DNA from: Pedosphaera sp.
GTDB taxonomy: Bacteria; Verrucomicrobiota; Verrucomicrobiae; Limisphaerales; Pedosphaeraceae
Reading direction: 5' to 3'
Length of the DNA: 5,715 bases
Assembly: GCA_028293265.1 (NCBI GenBank)
Contig: JAQGPB010000449.1
Location: 1-5,715 of the forward strand
How positions within the stretch are numbered: the stretch's first letter is position 1; each line of letters opens with the position of its first letter. The translations under genes and the position numbers were made by a program. The notes beneath the pieces were generated by a model. That model searched no databases. It was not told where the DNA came from and was given only the letters and a program-made list of their open reading frames with translations. Of this stretch, positions 1 through 5,715 are shown one piece after another.

Positions 1-160
1 TTCAATTCGGAAACCAATCAGGCCATTGTCATTGCAGCTTGCGGGATAAAAATCTTCGTCCTGGGCGGCGGCGCGAACGGTGGAGTGTACCACACCCAAT
101 CGGGGACCAGCCGCGAACTTTTTTCACACGGCAATTTGCATCGCCTGTAGCGGGATTCTT
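1..160 (-). pseudogene. Possible decayed 3' end of an FGE-sulfatase-type gene (partial, frameshifted)
   Basis: No intact frame crosses this stretch, but two minus-strand frames together resemble the C-terminal part of a formylglycine-generating-enzyme/sulfatase-modifying domain. One frame (about 157 down to 80) reads NPATGDANCRVKKVRGW, similar to the family's pattern of NPTG, a short spacer, then RVxRGGSW. A second frame (about 75 down to 1) reads an R-A-A-x-Q stretch and then YPASCNDNGLIGFRIE, similar to the family's closing R-x-A-x-R, P-x-x-R, GFR segment. Joining them needs a frameshift near 75-90, and the second frame has a stop at 124-126. Two expected arginines read Q and C, compatible with C-to-T decay. 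The last few residues would lie left of the window. I saw no recognisable upstream part of the domain (such as GNVWEW) in 160-304. The match is by eye only; chance resemblance is a real alternative, and the plus strand is also open from 1 to 150. Confidence 0.35.
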
Positions 161-180
161 TGCGAAATGCAGATTTTTAA

Positions 181-197
181 TGCGATTTCAGATCGCA
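181..197. repeat. Perfect 6-bp inverted repeat (possible operator)
   Basis: TGCGAT (181-186) and ATCGCA (192-197) are perfect reverse complements separated by five bases. The element is 108 bp upstream of the start codon at 305, just before the weak promoter candidate. It could be a dimeric regulator site, but a 6-bp arm with a short spacer also occurs by chance. Confidence 0.25.
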
Positions 198-204
198 GCA
201 AAAG

Positions 205-234
205 TTGCAAGCCTTTCATTTCAATTCGTTTAAC
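205..234 (+). promoter_or_regulatory. Weak sigma70-like promoter candidate
   Basis: TTGCAA (205-210) and TTTAAC (229-234) each match 4 of 6 consensus bases of the -35 and -10 boxes, with an 18-bp spacer. It lies in the only intergenic region upstream of the gene at 305 and would give a leader of about 65 bases. The match is weak and the sigma-factor preferences of this organism are unknown. Confidence 0.2.
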
Positions 235-236
235 CG

Positions 237-283
237 GTGAACATCACCCTTGGCACATTCCAAGCTGATAAACCGATGTTAAC
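237..283 (+). repeat. Nested inverted repeat in the 5' leader
   Basis: GTGAACATC (237-245) pairs with GATGTTAAC (275-283) with one mismatch in nine. Inside it, CTTGG (249-253) pairs perfectly with CCAAG (260-264) around a six-base loop. In RNA this could fold as a stem with an asymmetric internal loop (3 versus 10 bases) ending 21 bases before the start codon at 305. It may be a leader hairpin or an operator; it matches no riboswitch class I recognise. Confidence 0.35.
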
Positions 284-304
284 TGAAACTAACACTAACT
301 AAAT

Positions 305-898
305 ATGAAAAAACAAATAGCCATTGGCGGGGCGATGCTGTTGCTTGCGGCCGGGACAACCTGGGGCTCGAATGATGCCACAACCAGCCATGTTGATATA
401 ACCAACGACCGGATCAATGCTGATCAACACCTGAGTTACGATATGGATTCCGGCGACCTATATCGCGACAATGAATTTTCCCTCGATCTCTTCGGCACGG
501 ATGCCCTCGACAAACATACGGTTGATCACCCGTCAGGGGACAGGATCCGGCACGATTCCCGGCTGGGCCTGGGATTGGGGCTCAATTATTTTTTCATCCG
601 TTATGTCGGCATCGGAGTCGAAGCCTACTCGGAAGATACCAAGCATAATTTCGTGGACAATGTGTCCGGCAATTTGATTCTGCGGCTGCCCATCGGCCAG
701 ACCGGGCTTGCGCCTTACGTCTTCGGCGGTGGCGGACACCAGTTCGATCCGGTGGACGCAAACTTCGGCCAGGCCGGTGCCGGCCTGGAATTTCGGTTTT
801 GCCGCAATTTCGGCATCTTCGTGGATGGCCGCTGGGTGTGGACGGACCGTGATCGTGACTACGGTTTGGGCCGCGCCGGTGTCCGTCTGGCTTTCTAA
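305..898 (+). CDS. Exported outer-membrane beta-barrel protein (small OmpA/porin-like barrel), 197 aa
   Basis: The protein is predicted to be exported by Sec and inserted in the outer membrane; its role is unknown. It starts with a clear signal peptide: M-K-K-Q, a hydrophobic core at about residues 5-17, and likely cleavage near residues 21-23 (W-G-S-N). A hydrophilic, Asp-rich segment (about 23-55) follows. From about residue 57 the sequence shows alternating hydrophobic, aromatic and Gly residues typical of beta-strands: 57-65, 86-98, 99-109, 119-129, 134-141, 154-164, 167-179 and 187-197. It ends in R-L-A-F, the terminal Phe expected for recognition by the BAM machinery. The length fits a small eight-strand-type barrel. 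It has one cysteine (166). The ATG at 305 is chosen because the signal peptide begins there; no Shine-Dalgarno site precedes it. The gene stands alone, has its own terminator and converges on the minus-strand operon, so no functional link to that operon is implied. Confidence 0.82.
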   Translation: MKKQIAIGGAMLLLAAGTTWGSNDATTSHVDITNDRINADQHLSYDMDSGDLYRDNEFSLDLFGTDALDKHTVDHPSGDRIRHDSRLGLGLGLNYFFIRYVGIGVEAYSEDTKHNFVDNVSGNLILRLPIGQTGLAPYVFGGGGHQFDPVDANFGQAGAGLEFRFCRNFGIFVDGRWVWTDRDRDYGLGRAGVRLAF

Positions 899-935
899 TT
901 CTAATTCCAAAAATACCCCCCAAAATTCCTACCTC

Positions 936-971
936 ACCCCGGCGATTTGAAACCGCCGGGGTCTTCTTTTT
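936..971 (+). terminator. Rho-independent terminator of the outer-membrane protein gene
   Basis: A perfect 9-bp GC-rich stem is formed by ACCCCGGCG (936-944) and CGCCGGGGT (954-962), with a nine-base loop, followed by TCTTCTTTTT ending at 971. It starts 37 bases after the stop codon at 898. On the minus strand the same hairpin begins 15 bases past the ATPase stop codon but is not followed by a T-run, so it should work well only for the plus-strand gene. Confidence 0.85.
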
Positions 972-977
972 GACAAA

Positions 978-3900
978 TTACGATGCCAAGAGACGCTTCA
1001 AATTTTTTGCAGCCTGTTCGAGCCAGTCGCTGTCGGGCAGGGCGTAGGGGCGGAAGGTTTCGAGGTAGCCTTCCTGTTCGTTGTAGAAAAGGGCGCGGTG
1101 CAGGCCGAGGGTGCCGGCCTTTGGATTGTCAATGAGGTTGGCGGAATCGTTGGCGCTCATCTGGAAGAGCACGCGCATCTCGAATTCGCTAAAAGCTTTT
1201 TTGCTCAGGAAGCGGTTGACGTTGTTATATGTGTCGCAGGTGGCGATGACGTGGAAGCCGAGGCTCGTGCCTTCGCAAATGAGCTGGTTTAGTTGCGCGG
1301 CGGGACTGGCGGCCGCATCGTCGCCGCCGGAGAAACCGAAATCGTCCTCGTGCCGGAGTTTGTTGTGCTTCTGCAGGCCGTGAAAGAGCAGGAAAGTCGC
1401 GGGCGCGCTGGAGCCGTGCTCGGTTTCGGCGCGCTGTTTCATGTCCGCCGCAAGGCCGTTCATGATTTCCGCGAGGTCGCCGCTTTTGGCCAGCGTCACG
1501 GGATGCGGAATGATAGCGACCAGCTTTTCCAGAAATTCTCGCTGTGACGAGCCGGGCGGCGTGCCGTCGAACAAAACGAATTTTGCCGCGTCGCGCGGAT
1601 ATTGCGCCGCGAGCGCCACCAGTCCGATGGAAAGCATCGCAAGCGCGGCTTCGTCGCGCTGGCCGACGATGAGGAGATTGTTGCCGCTTTGACGGTGGAA
1701 GACGGCCTCGGTGGGGCCCTTGATGGAATTGGGCGCGCCGAGCCAGAGACGCGGAGAGGCGGGCTGCTTGATGGCTTCGACTTCGAGCAAGCCTTGGAGC
1801 AAATGGTTTTCGCGGACATCGGCGGGCGCGTCGCCTTCATAGACCAGCGGCCCGGCATAGGCGATGCCGCCTTGGATGGCGCGGGTGCGGACCTTGTCCA
1901 GATATTCGTCGCGCACCTGGTCGGAAAGCCAGACGGTCTGGAAAGGGCTGTTGCCTTCGAGGGCGCCGGCCATGTCATTGTAAATGCCTTCGCCGGGGCG
2001 GGTCAGGAGACGCGGCGCGGGATTGCTGTCGTCCATAATCAGATACGCATCGGCTTCATTGCACATCAGCGCGATGCGAATGACCATCTGGCCGAGCGTG
2101 GTGCGCGCGACGGTGTAAGCGCCGCCAAGCGTCTGCGAGCCGAGCACAACGTGGATGCCGAACGCGCGGCCCTGGCGCACAATGCGGTCCAGCAACACGG
2201 ACGCGCCCTGCGAAATCTTGTCGTCCTCGACGAACAATTCCTGAAACTCGTCAATCATCAGCAGCGAGCGGGGAATCGGCTCGGTGCCGCCCGCGCGTTT
2301 GTAACCCGCGATGTCCTGCACGCCGAGTTTCCGGAACATGTCGCCACGGCGTTTCAATTCGTCGTCCACGCGCTGGAGCACGCTCAGGCCGAATTCGCGG
2401 TCGCTCTCGATGGCAACCACGCGCGCGTGCGGCAGGCGCTTGGCGGCGTAGCATTTGAATTCGACGCCTTTCTTGAAATCCACGAGGTAAAACTCGACCT
2501 GCTCCGGGCTGCACCACAGCGCCAGATTGGTGATCATGACGTGGAACAAGGTGGATTTTCCCGACCCGGTCTTGCCGGCAATCAGCGCGTGCTGGCGCGT
2601 GCCTTTGCCGATTGCGAAGTATTGCAGTTTCGTCGCACCCGTGCGGCCAATAGCAACCCGAAGTTCGCTCGTGGTCTCTTCGCTCCACAGGTCCTTGTCG
2701 GAGGGCACCACGTTTTGGAACGGCACTTCCACGCGGCTGGAATCACGGCTGGCGCGGCCGACCTGATGGATGAAATCAGTCGCCAGCTCCGGCGACGGCG
2801 GGGCGTCGAGCGAAAGCGTGGTTCCGGGAACGGCCTTGCCGGTGAGGATGATTTCATTTCCCCGGGCACTGACAGCCACGCTGCTTTTACGCAATTCTTC
2901 CGGGACGAAATCCTGCGGCACGGGATGACGGTGGTCCCAGTGGATCAAGGTGTAAACGCCGCAACGCGCGCCACTGGCGGCAATGCTTAACAGGCGCTTG
3001 GCCGCGACTTCGCTGAAATTCGTGGGAAAATCCGCGACGACGAGAAATTGATACCGCTCCGCGATGTTGCCGGCGGCTTCATTGTATTGGGCGATGGTTT
3101 CGTATTCGTTGCGGAGATACATCTGGATGACCTTCTCCATGTGCTCGTTCAACTCGCCCAAACGCTGCTCGATCTGGCCGGCCTGCGTCCAGATGCGGCT
3201 GTTGATGAGCTGCTCGCCGTAGTCCGCCAGATGCATCGCGCCGGCGAAATTTTGACCGAGGCCGACGGGATCAACAATGGTGAAGCTCAACCGTCCCGGC
3301 GGCGCGGTGGCGAGGAGGCGCAGGATGATGTTGTTCAACGCGCCGATCACGCTCTCGCGGCCGGTATTGCCGGTTTCAAACAAAATTGAACCCTGCTCGG
3401 GATAAGTGAGCAGCAGCGGGACGTTAAATTGGGCGGGCCCGGGCAAAGCCAGTCGCGGATCCTTGGGAACCGCGTCGCAAAGCTTGTTCACGTCCACTTC
3501 CAGGTTCGCGAATTTCGCGACGTGCTCGAAGGTTCGTGCCGGAGTCCACTCGCCTAGCACTTTCGCGCTCCAGGGTGGAAAAAGTTTTTCCGCGCCGGCA
3601 TTCGCGGAGGCGATGGCGTCGTAAATCGGCTGGCTGCGCGCCCGCCAATCGGTTTCAAGTTTTTGAAACACGGCTTCGCGTTCCGCGTTCAGCTTTGCAT
3701 CGCGCGCGTCGCAAATCTTTACGATCTCCTTTTTTCGCGTGTCCGCCGCCTGCTGCAGCCAGACGAGACGCTCTCTGTGTTTGAGTTCCAGCTCCTCGAT
3801 TTTGACGCGGTGATTTTGCTCATTTTTCGCCGTCACGCGCACGGTTTTATCGTCAATCTGTTCCCGGAAAGTGCCCCGCAGCGAGCCGGCCTCTTTCAGG

Positions 3901-4862
3901 GCGTTTTTTAAATCGGCGTCAATCGTTTCCGTACCGGCGATGAATTCATTTTTGATGCGTTCGTTTTCGCGATGAAAACTTGCCTCGGATTTTGCCTGGC
4001 AGGCCGCCTGAATTTTGCGCGCCTTCGCGAGGGTGTCGGTGATTCGGCCGGCAAGGGTCTGACCCTGGCTTTTTCCCAGAAAATAAAGCGCCAGCACCAC
4101 GACCACACTGCCGCTGGCGATGCCGATGGCCGCAGGTTGCGATAATTTGGCAATGGGGGAGTATTGCAGAAAAAGGGTACCGGCGCAGAGCGGGAGCAGC
4201 AGCCATAACGGCAGGAAGCTGAACAGGCGTGGAATCAACAGCCCGCGAAAGCGGTCCAAGTCGCCGTCGGTCTGCCTGAGCAGGTTGCGCAGTTCTTCGA
4301 GGAGCTTGTTTTCATCCGGCTCAAGATTGGGCTGGGCTTTTTCCAGTGCACGAGAGATGAGGCGGACAAATGCTCCGTACCCGCGGAAGGAACCGCGGGC
4401 CTTGGTTTCGAGCGCGTCCAAGGTTGCGAGTTCTCCCGCCAGATTTGCGCCGAAGTCCTGATACATCGTGACCGTGGCGGCGAAACCGGCGTCCCGGTTC
4501 CGCTCGGATTCCATCAATAATTTTTGCAGTTCATATTTTCGCGTGCCGGTGCGATATTCGATGCGTTCCAGCGCCTGTTCCTTGCTTGACGCCCGCGCGC
4601 GATTGATGCGGGCCTTGAGCCGGTCATATTTTGCCTCCGCCGCCTCTTTGCCCGCTTGAAATTCCGCCTCGGCCGCGCCCGCTTCGGCGGCGAACCGTTG
4701 CGCCTCCCCGAACGTCACTTCCTCGCGGTGCTGGCGTTCCCGGCTGAACTTGAGGCGAAATTCGTGCGCCAGCTTTTCCTCGCTGGCGGCAAACTCAGTC
4801 ACAACCGCTTTCAGGCGGTCCACGAGTTCCAAAGTTTGCTTTACCCCGGGTCGGCTATTCAC
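978..4862 (-). CDS. Membrane-anchored FtsK/SpoIIIE-type ATPase with three tandem ATPase domains (EccC/EssC-like), 1294 aa
   Basis: This is probably the motor of a type VII-like translocation system in the inner membrane. Domain order: charged helical, probably coiled-coil region (about 10-205); two membrane helices (about 213-234 and 244-263) forming a hairpin; second charged helical region (about 265-420); then three FtsK-like domains. Domain 1 (about 480-700) has a degenerate P-loop G-N-T-G-R-E-S (498-504, no Lys) and a weak Walker B (LVVAD, 607-611). Domain 2 (about 735-980) is canonical: Walker A GKTGSGKST (763-771), Walker B LLMIDE (867-872), and an FtsK-like GSQ after the next strand (908-910). 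Domain 3 (about 1035-1270) has only GQRDEAAL at the P-loop position (1067-1074) and no acidic Walker B (FLLFHG). Three tandem domains behind a membrane hairpin match EccC/EssC, not chromosomal FtsK, which has one motor domain and a DNA-binding gamma domain; none is seen here. The start is GTG at 4862, supported by AGGAG five bases upstream, and overlaps the previous gene by 8 bp. Confident for FtsK/SpoIIIE family; type VII role is inferred. Confidence 0.9.
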   Translation of the reverse strand: MNSRPGVKQTLELVDRLKAVVTEFAASEEKLAHEFRLKFSRERQHREEVTFGEAQRFAAEAGAAEAEFQAGKEAAEAKYDRLKARINRARASSKEQALERIEYRTGTRKYELQKLLMESERNRDAGFAATVTMYQDFGANLAGELATLDALETKARGSFRGYGAFVRLISRALEKAQPNLEPDENKLLEELRNLLRQTDGDLDRFRGLLIPRLFSFLPLWLLLPLCAGTLFLQYSPIAKLSQPAAIGIASGSVVVVLALYFLGKSQGQTLAGRITDTLAKARKIQAACQAKSEASFHRENERIKNEFIAGTETIDADLKNALKEAGSLRGTFREQIDDKTVRVTAKNEQNHRVKIEELELKHRERLVWLQQAADTRKKEIVKICDARDAKLNAEREAVFQKLETDWRARSQPIYDAIASANAGAEKLFPPWSAKVLGEWTPARTFEHVAKFANLEVDVNKLCDAVPKDPRLALPGPAQFNVPLLLTYPEQGSILFETGNTGRESVIGALNNIILRLLATAPPGRLSFTIVDPVGLGQNFAGAMHLADYGEQLINSRIWTQAGQIEQRLGELNEHMEKVIQMYLRNEYETIAQYNEAAGNIAERYQFLVVADFPTNFSEVAAKRLLSIAASGARCGVYTLIHWDHRHPVPQDFVPEELRKSSVAVSARGNEIILTGKAVPGTTLSLDAPPSPELATDFIHQVGRASRDSSRVEVPFQNVVPSDKDLWSEETTSELRVAIGRTGATKLQYFAIGKGTRQHALIAGKTGSGKSTLFHVMITNLALWCSPEQVEFYLVDFKKGVEFKCYAAKRLPHARVVAIESDREFGLSVLQRVDDELKRRGDMFRKLGVQDIAGYKRAGGTEPIPRSLLMIDEFQELFVEDDKISQGASVLLDRIVRQGRAFGIHVVLGSQTLGGAYTVARTTLGQMVIRIALMCNEADAYLIMDDSNPAPRLLTRPGEGIYNDMAGALEGNSPFQTVWLSDQVRDEYLDKVRTRAIQGGIAYAGPLVYEGDAPADVRENHLLQGLLEVEAIKQPASPRLWLGAPNSIKGPTEAVFHRQSGNNLLIVGQRDEAALAMLSIGLVALAAQYPRDAAKFVLFDGTPPGSSQREFLEKLVAIIPHPVTLAKSGDLAEIMNGLAADMKQRAETEHGSSAPATFLLFHGLQKHNKLRHEDDFGFSGGDDAAASPAAQLNQLICEGTSLGFHVIATCDTYNNVNRFLSKKAFSEFEMRVLFQMSANDSANLIDNPKAGTLGLHRALFYNEQEGYLETFRPYALPDSDWLEQAAKNLKRLLAS

Positions 4863-5067
4863 AATCGCTCCTGATTTTTGAGATCAACTTGTCCAGTTGC
4901 TCGATGACCGTGACCGCCGTATCCACATTCGCCTGGAGTTCATCGAGATATTGGCGTTGAAATTCCTCGCTCTTGGCGTCCTTCCAATACTCGCGGGTGT
5001 CGTGCCATTTCAACTGGAGTTCCTTGGTCAGTGTGGATAGCTGGGTGGCATTGGCGCGCAGGCTCAT
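4855..5067 (-). CDS. WXG100/ESAT-6-like small helical-hairpin protein, 70 aa
   Basis: The sequence fits the two-helix hairpin of WXG100 proteins, small substrates or partners of type VII secretion ATPases. Helix 1 spans about residues 3-27, the turn is Y27-W28-K29-D30-A31, and helix 2 runs from about 32 to 66. W28, a small residue at 31, F36 and Y40 follow the spacing of the family pattern W-x-G-x-A, then F, then an aromatic residue; Asp replaces the glycine. It is shorter than the usual ~100 residues and lacks the YxxxD/E export signal normally found after helix 2 (Y27 and Y40 do not fit). It has no signal peptide or membrane segment. Start at the ATG at 5067: AAGGAA lies eight bases upstream, and the ATG overlaps the previous stop codon as ATGA. 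It overlaps the ATPase gene by 8 bp, strongly suggesting partnership. It could instead be an unrelated short coiled-coil adaptor. Confidence 0.72.
   Translation of the reverse strand: MSLRANATQLSTLTKELQLKWHDTREYWKDAKSEEFQRQYLDELQANVDTAVTVIEQLDKLISKIRSDCE
4868..4872 (-). promoter_or_regulatory. Ribosome binding site of the FtsK-type ATPase gene
   Basis: On the minus strand AGGAG lies five bases before the GTG at 4862. It supports that GTG as the real start, since the frame has no nearby ATG. The site lies inside the 3' end of the preceding 70-residue gene. Confidence 0.75.
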
Positions 5068-5651
5068 GAAACATCTTCCTTGGGGACAGCCGGGGCGGCG
5101 GGTTCTGAGGCGATGGCGTCATCGGTGGCCGGCTTGGGCGGTTCACTGGGCTGACCGGAGCCGGTGGCAACGCCCGGCGCGATGATGCCGGCGTAAGCAT
5201 CCAGTATCCCGATGGTTTGACCGAGATAGACGACCGCCTTGGTGAGATCATCGGCGAGGATGGCGTGCATCTTTTCCAATTTCCGGATCAAGGGTTCCAC
5301 CTGGTTGTCGAAATTGCGGTCCCAACGCTTGATGACCCGCAATTTTTCCTCGGCCTCCTCCAGTTTGCGCTTGGCCTTGGTCACGGCCAGTTGTTCGGAG
5401 GAAGAAACTTCGCGCAGCGAGGAAAGCTTGGAGCTGAACAAGGCGGCATTGGCTTCTTCCAAGGTGCGGGCGCGGCGTTTAACAATGCCCTCCCAATGAA
5501 TCCGCTGGCTGCTTTGCAACCAGACCCGGGTGCGGACAATCTCGGAGCTCACCTCTTCCAACGCCGGCTTCGCCTTGCTCTTGTAGAGGATCAGGCTGGC
5601 CCGGAAGGATTCGATGGCTTCAACCGAGGTGATGTGGGCGCGGGTCGCCAT
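5064..5651 (-). CDS. Helical coiled-coil protein with a literal W-E-G motif and Pro/Ala-rich tail, 195 aa
   Basis: I do not recognise a named family. Residues about 8-155 are predicted to be almost entirely helical, with charged heptad-like stretches, the strongest at about 85-110. Residues 30-60 carry two tryptophans, W44 and W53, the second in W53-E54-G55, a literal WXG motif between two helical stretches. Residues 139-160 are more hydrophobic (V-V-Y-L-G, then I-I-A-P-G) but too broken by polar residues for a confident membrane helix. The tail (about 162-195) is rich in Pro, Ala, Ser and acidic residues and is probably disordered. No signal peptide is seen. The start at 5651 has no clear Shine-Dalgarno site, and the gene follows the upstream stop codon by 8 bp, suggesting translational coupling. 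Its TGA overlaps the next ATG by 4 bp (ATGA). By position it may be a partner, chaperone or substrate of the FtsK-type ATPase; that is inferred from context only. Confidence 0.75.
   Translation of the reverse strand: MATRAHITSVEAIESFRASLILYKSKAKPALEEVSSEIVRTRVWLQSSQRIHWEGIVKRRARTLEEANAALFSSKLSSLREVSSSEQLAVTKAKRKLEEAEEKLRVIKRWDRNFDNQVEPLIRKLEKMHAILADDLTKAVVYLGQTIGILDAYAGIIAPGVATGSGQPSEPPKPATDDAIASEPAAPAVPKEDVS
5076..5081 (-). promoter_or_regulatory. Ribosome binding site of the 70-residue gene
   Basis: AAGGAA on the minus strand lies eight bases before the ATG at 5067. It sits inside the end of the preceding coding region, so reinitiation after the overlapping TGA and direct initiation are both possible. 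Confidence 0.6.
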
Positions 5652-5659
5652 GCGGTACG

Positions 5660-5715
5660 TCAGTGTTGGTTGAGATATTCCTCAATGCGCTGGGCTTTGC
5701 GCAACAGGTAGGGTG
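5660..5715 (-). CDS. C-terminal end of an upstream operon gene (partial)
   Basis: The last 17 codons of a minus-strand frame run from the right edge to a TGA at 5660-5662, reading PYLLRKAQRIEEYLNQH. The composition (amphipathic, Arg/Lys/Glu-rich helix) is that of a real protein tail, and the stop lies 8 bp before the next start, as expected in this compact operon. R-K-A-Q-R-I-E-E-Y-L-N-Q faintly resembles the last helix of F-type/FliI-type ATPase subunits, but 17 residues cannot identify a family. Coding status rests on operon spacing and frame only. Confidence 0.5.
   Translation of the reverse strand, partial: PYLLRKAQRIEEYLNQH

Larger units (their letters stand above)
160..304. other. Intergenic leader region of the outer-membrane protein gene
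   Basis: This stretch has no convincing coding frame. The short plus-strand frames that cross it have no family resemblance and no ribosome binding site. It is more AT-rich than the genes and contains a small perfect inverted repeat (181-197), a nested inverted repeat (237-283), a weak promoter-like pair (205-234) and an ACTAA-rich leader directly before the start codon at 305. It most probably holds the promoter and 5' leader of the downstream gene. Confidence 0.5.

Noticed and set aside
1..150. Plus-strand frame open from the left edge to a TAG at 148-150 (possible C-terminus of a gene)
   Set aside because: The 49 residues match nothing I recognise, and the minus-strand reading has better family resemblance. 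It cannot be excluded without sequence to the left.
39..268. Two short overlapping plus-strand frames (39-233 and 80-268)
   Set aside because: They have no ribosome binding site, no family resemblance, and overlap each other in different frames.
1602..2990. Long open frame (462 codons) on the plus strand opposite the ATPase gene
   Set aside because: It lies wholly antisense to well-supported FtsK-domain coding sequence including both Walker motifs, shows low-complexity Ala/Arg/Gly composition typical of the complement of GC-rich codons, and has no recognisable domain.
4381..4398. Direct repeat of the palindrome CCGCGG on either side of AAGGAA
   Set aside because: It lies inside ATPase coding sequence and is explained by repeated Arg-Gly codons in GC-rich DNA.
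978..4862. Chromosome-segregation FtsK (DNA translocase) assignment
   Set aside because: The protein has three tandem ATPase-type domains, two rather than four membrane helices and no winged-helix gamma domain at the C-terminus, so it fits an EccC/EssC-like architecture better.
5217..5711. Plus-strand open frame of 164 codons opposite the 195-residue gene
   Set aside because: It is a shadow of the minus-strand gene, which has operon-style overlaps with its neighbours and coherent helical composition.

Overview
The window looks like chromosomal DNA of a moderately GC-rich diderm bacterium, most likely a verrucomicrobium or a relative in the PVC group. This is inferred from the style of the small outer-membrane beta-barrel protein, the lack of a Shine-Dalgarno site in front of it, and the remains of what looks like a formylglycine-generating-enzyme (FGE/sulfatase-modifying) domain. 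No marker gene fixes the taxonomy.

Layout. Positions 1-160 (minus strand) hold what may be the decayed 3' end of an FGE-sulfatase-type gene, readable only across two frames. Positions 160-304 are non-coding and contain inverted repeats and an AT-rich leader. Positions 305-898 (plus strand) encode an exported 197-residue protein predicted to form an outer-membrane beta-barrel. It ends at a good intrinsic terminator (936-971), which also separates it from a convergent operon.

The rest of the window (978-5715) is one tightly packed minus-strand operon, transcribed from the right edge leftwards: the last 17 codons of an unknown gene; a 195-residue helical protein with a literal W-E-G motif and a Pro/Ala-rich tail; a 70-residue helical-hairpin protein resembling WXG100/ESAT-6 proteins but with W-K-D at the turn; and a 1294-residue membrane-anchored FtsK/SpoIIIE-type ATPase. 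The last three genes overlap by 4 and 8 bp, so they are probably translated together and work together.

The ATPase has a long charged helical N-terminus, a two-helix membrane hairpin, a second helical stretch and three tandem FtsK-like domains, of which only the middle one keeps the Walker motifs. A multi-domain FtsK-type ATPase next to a tiny WXG100-like protein is the core signature of type VII (ESX/Ess) secretion. In this probably diderm genome, with coiled coils where EssC carries FHA domains and no other type VII component in view, it is best read as a divergent type VII-like export or envelope-translocation system of unknown substrate. That is an inference; DNA translocation or a defence role cannot be excluded from this window.
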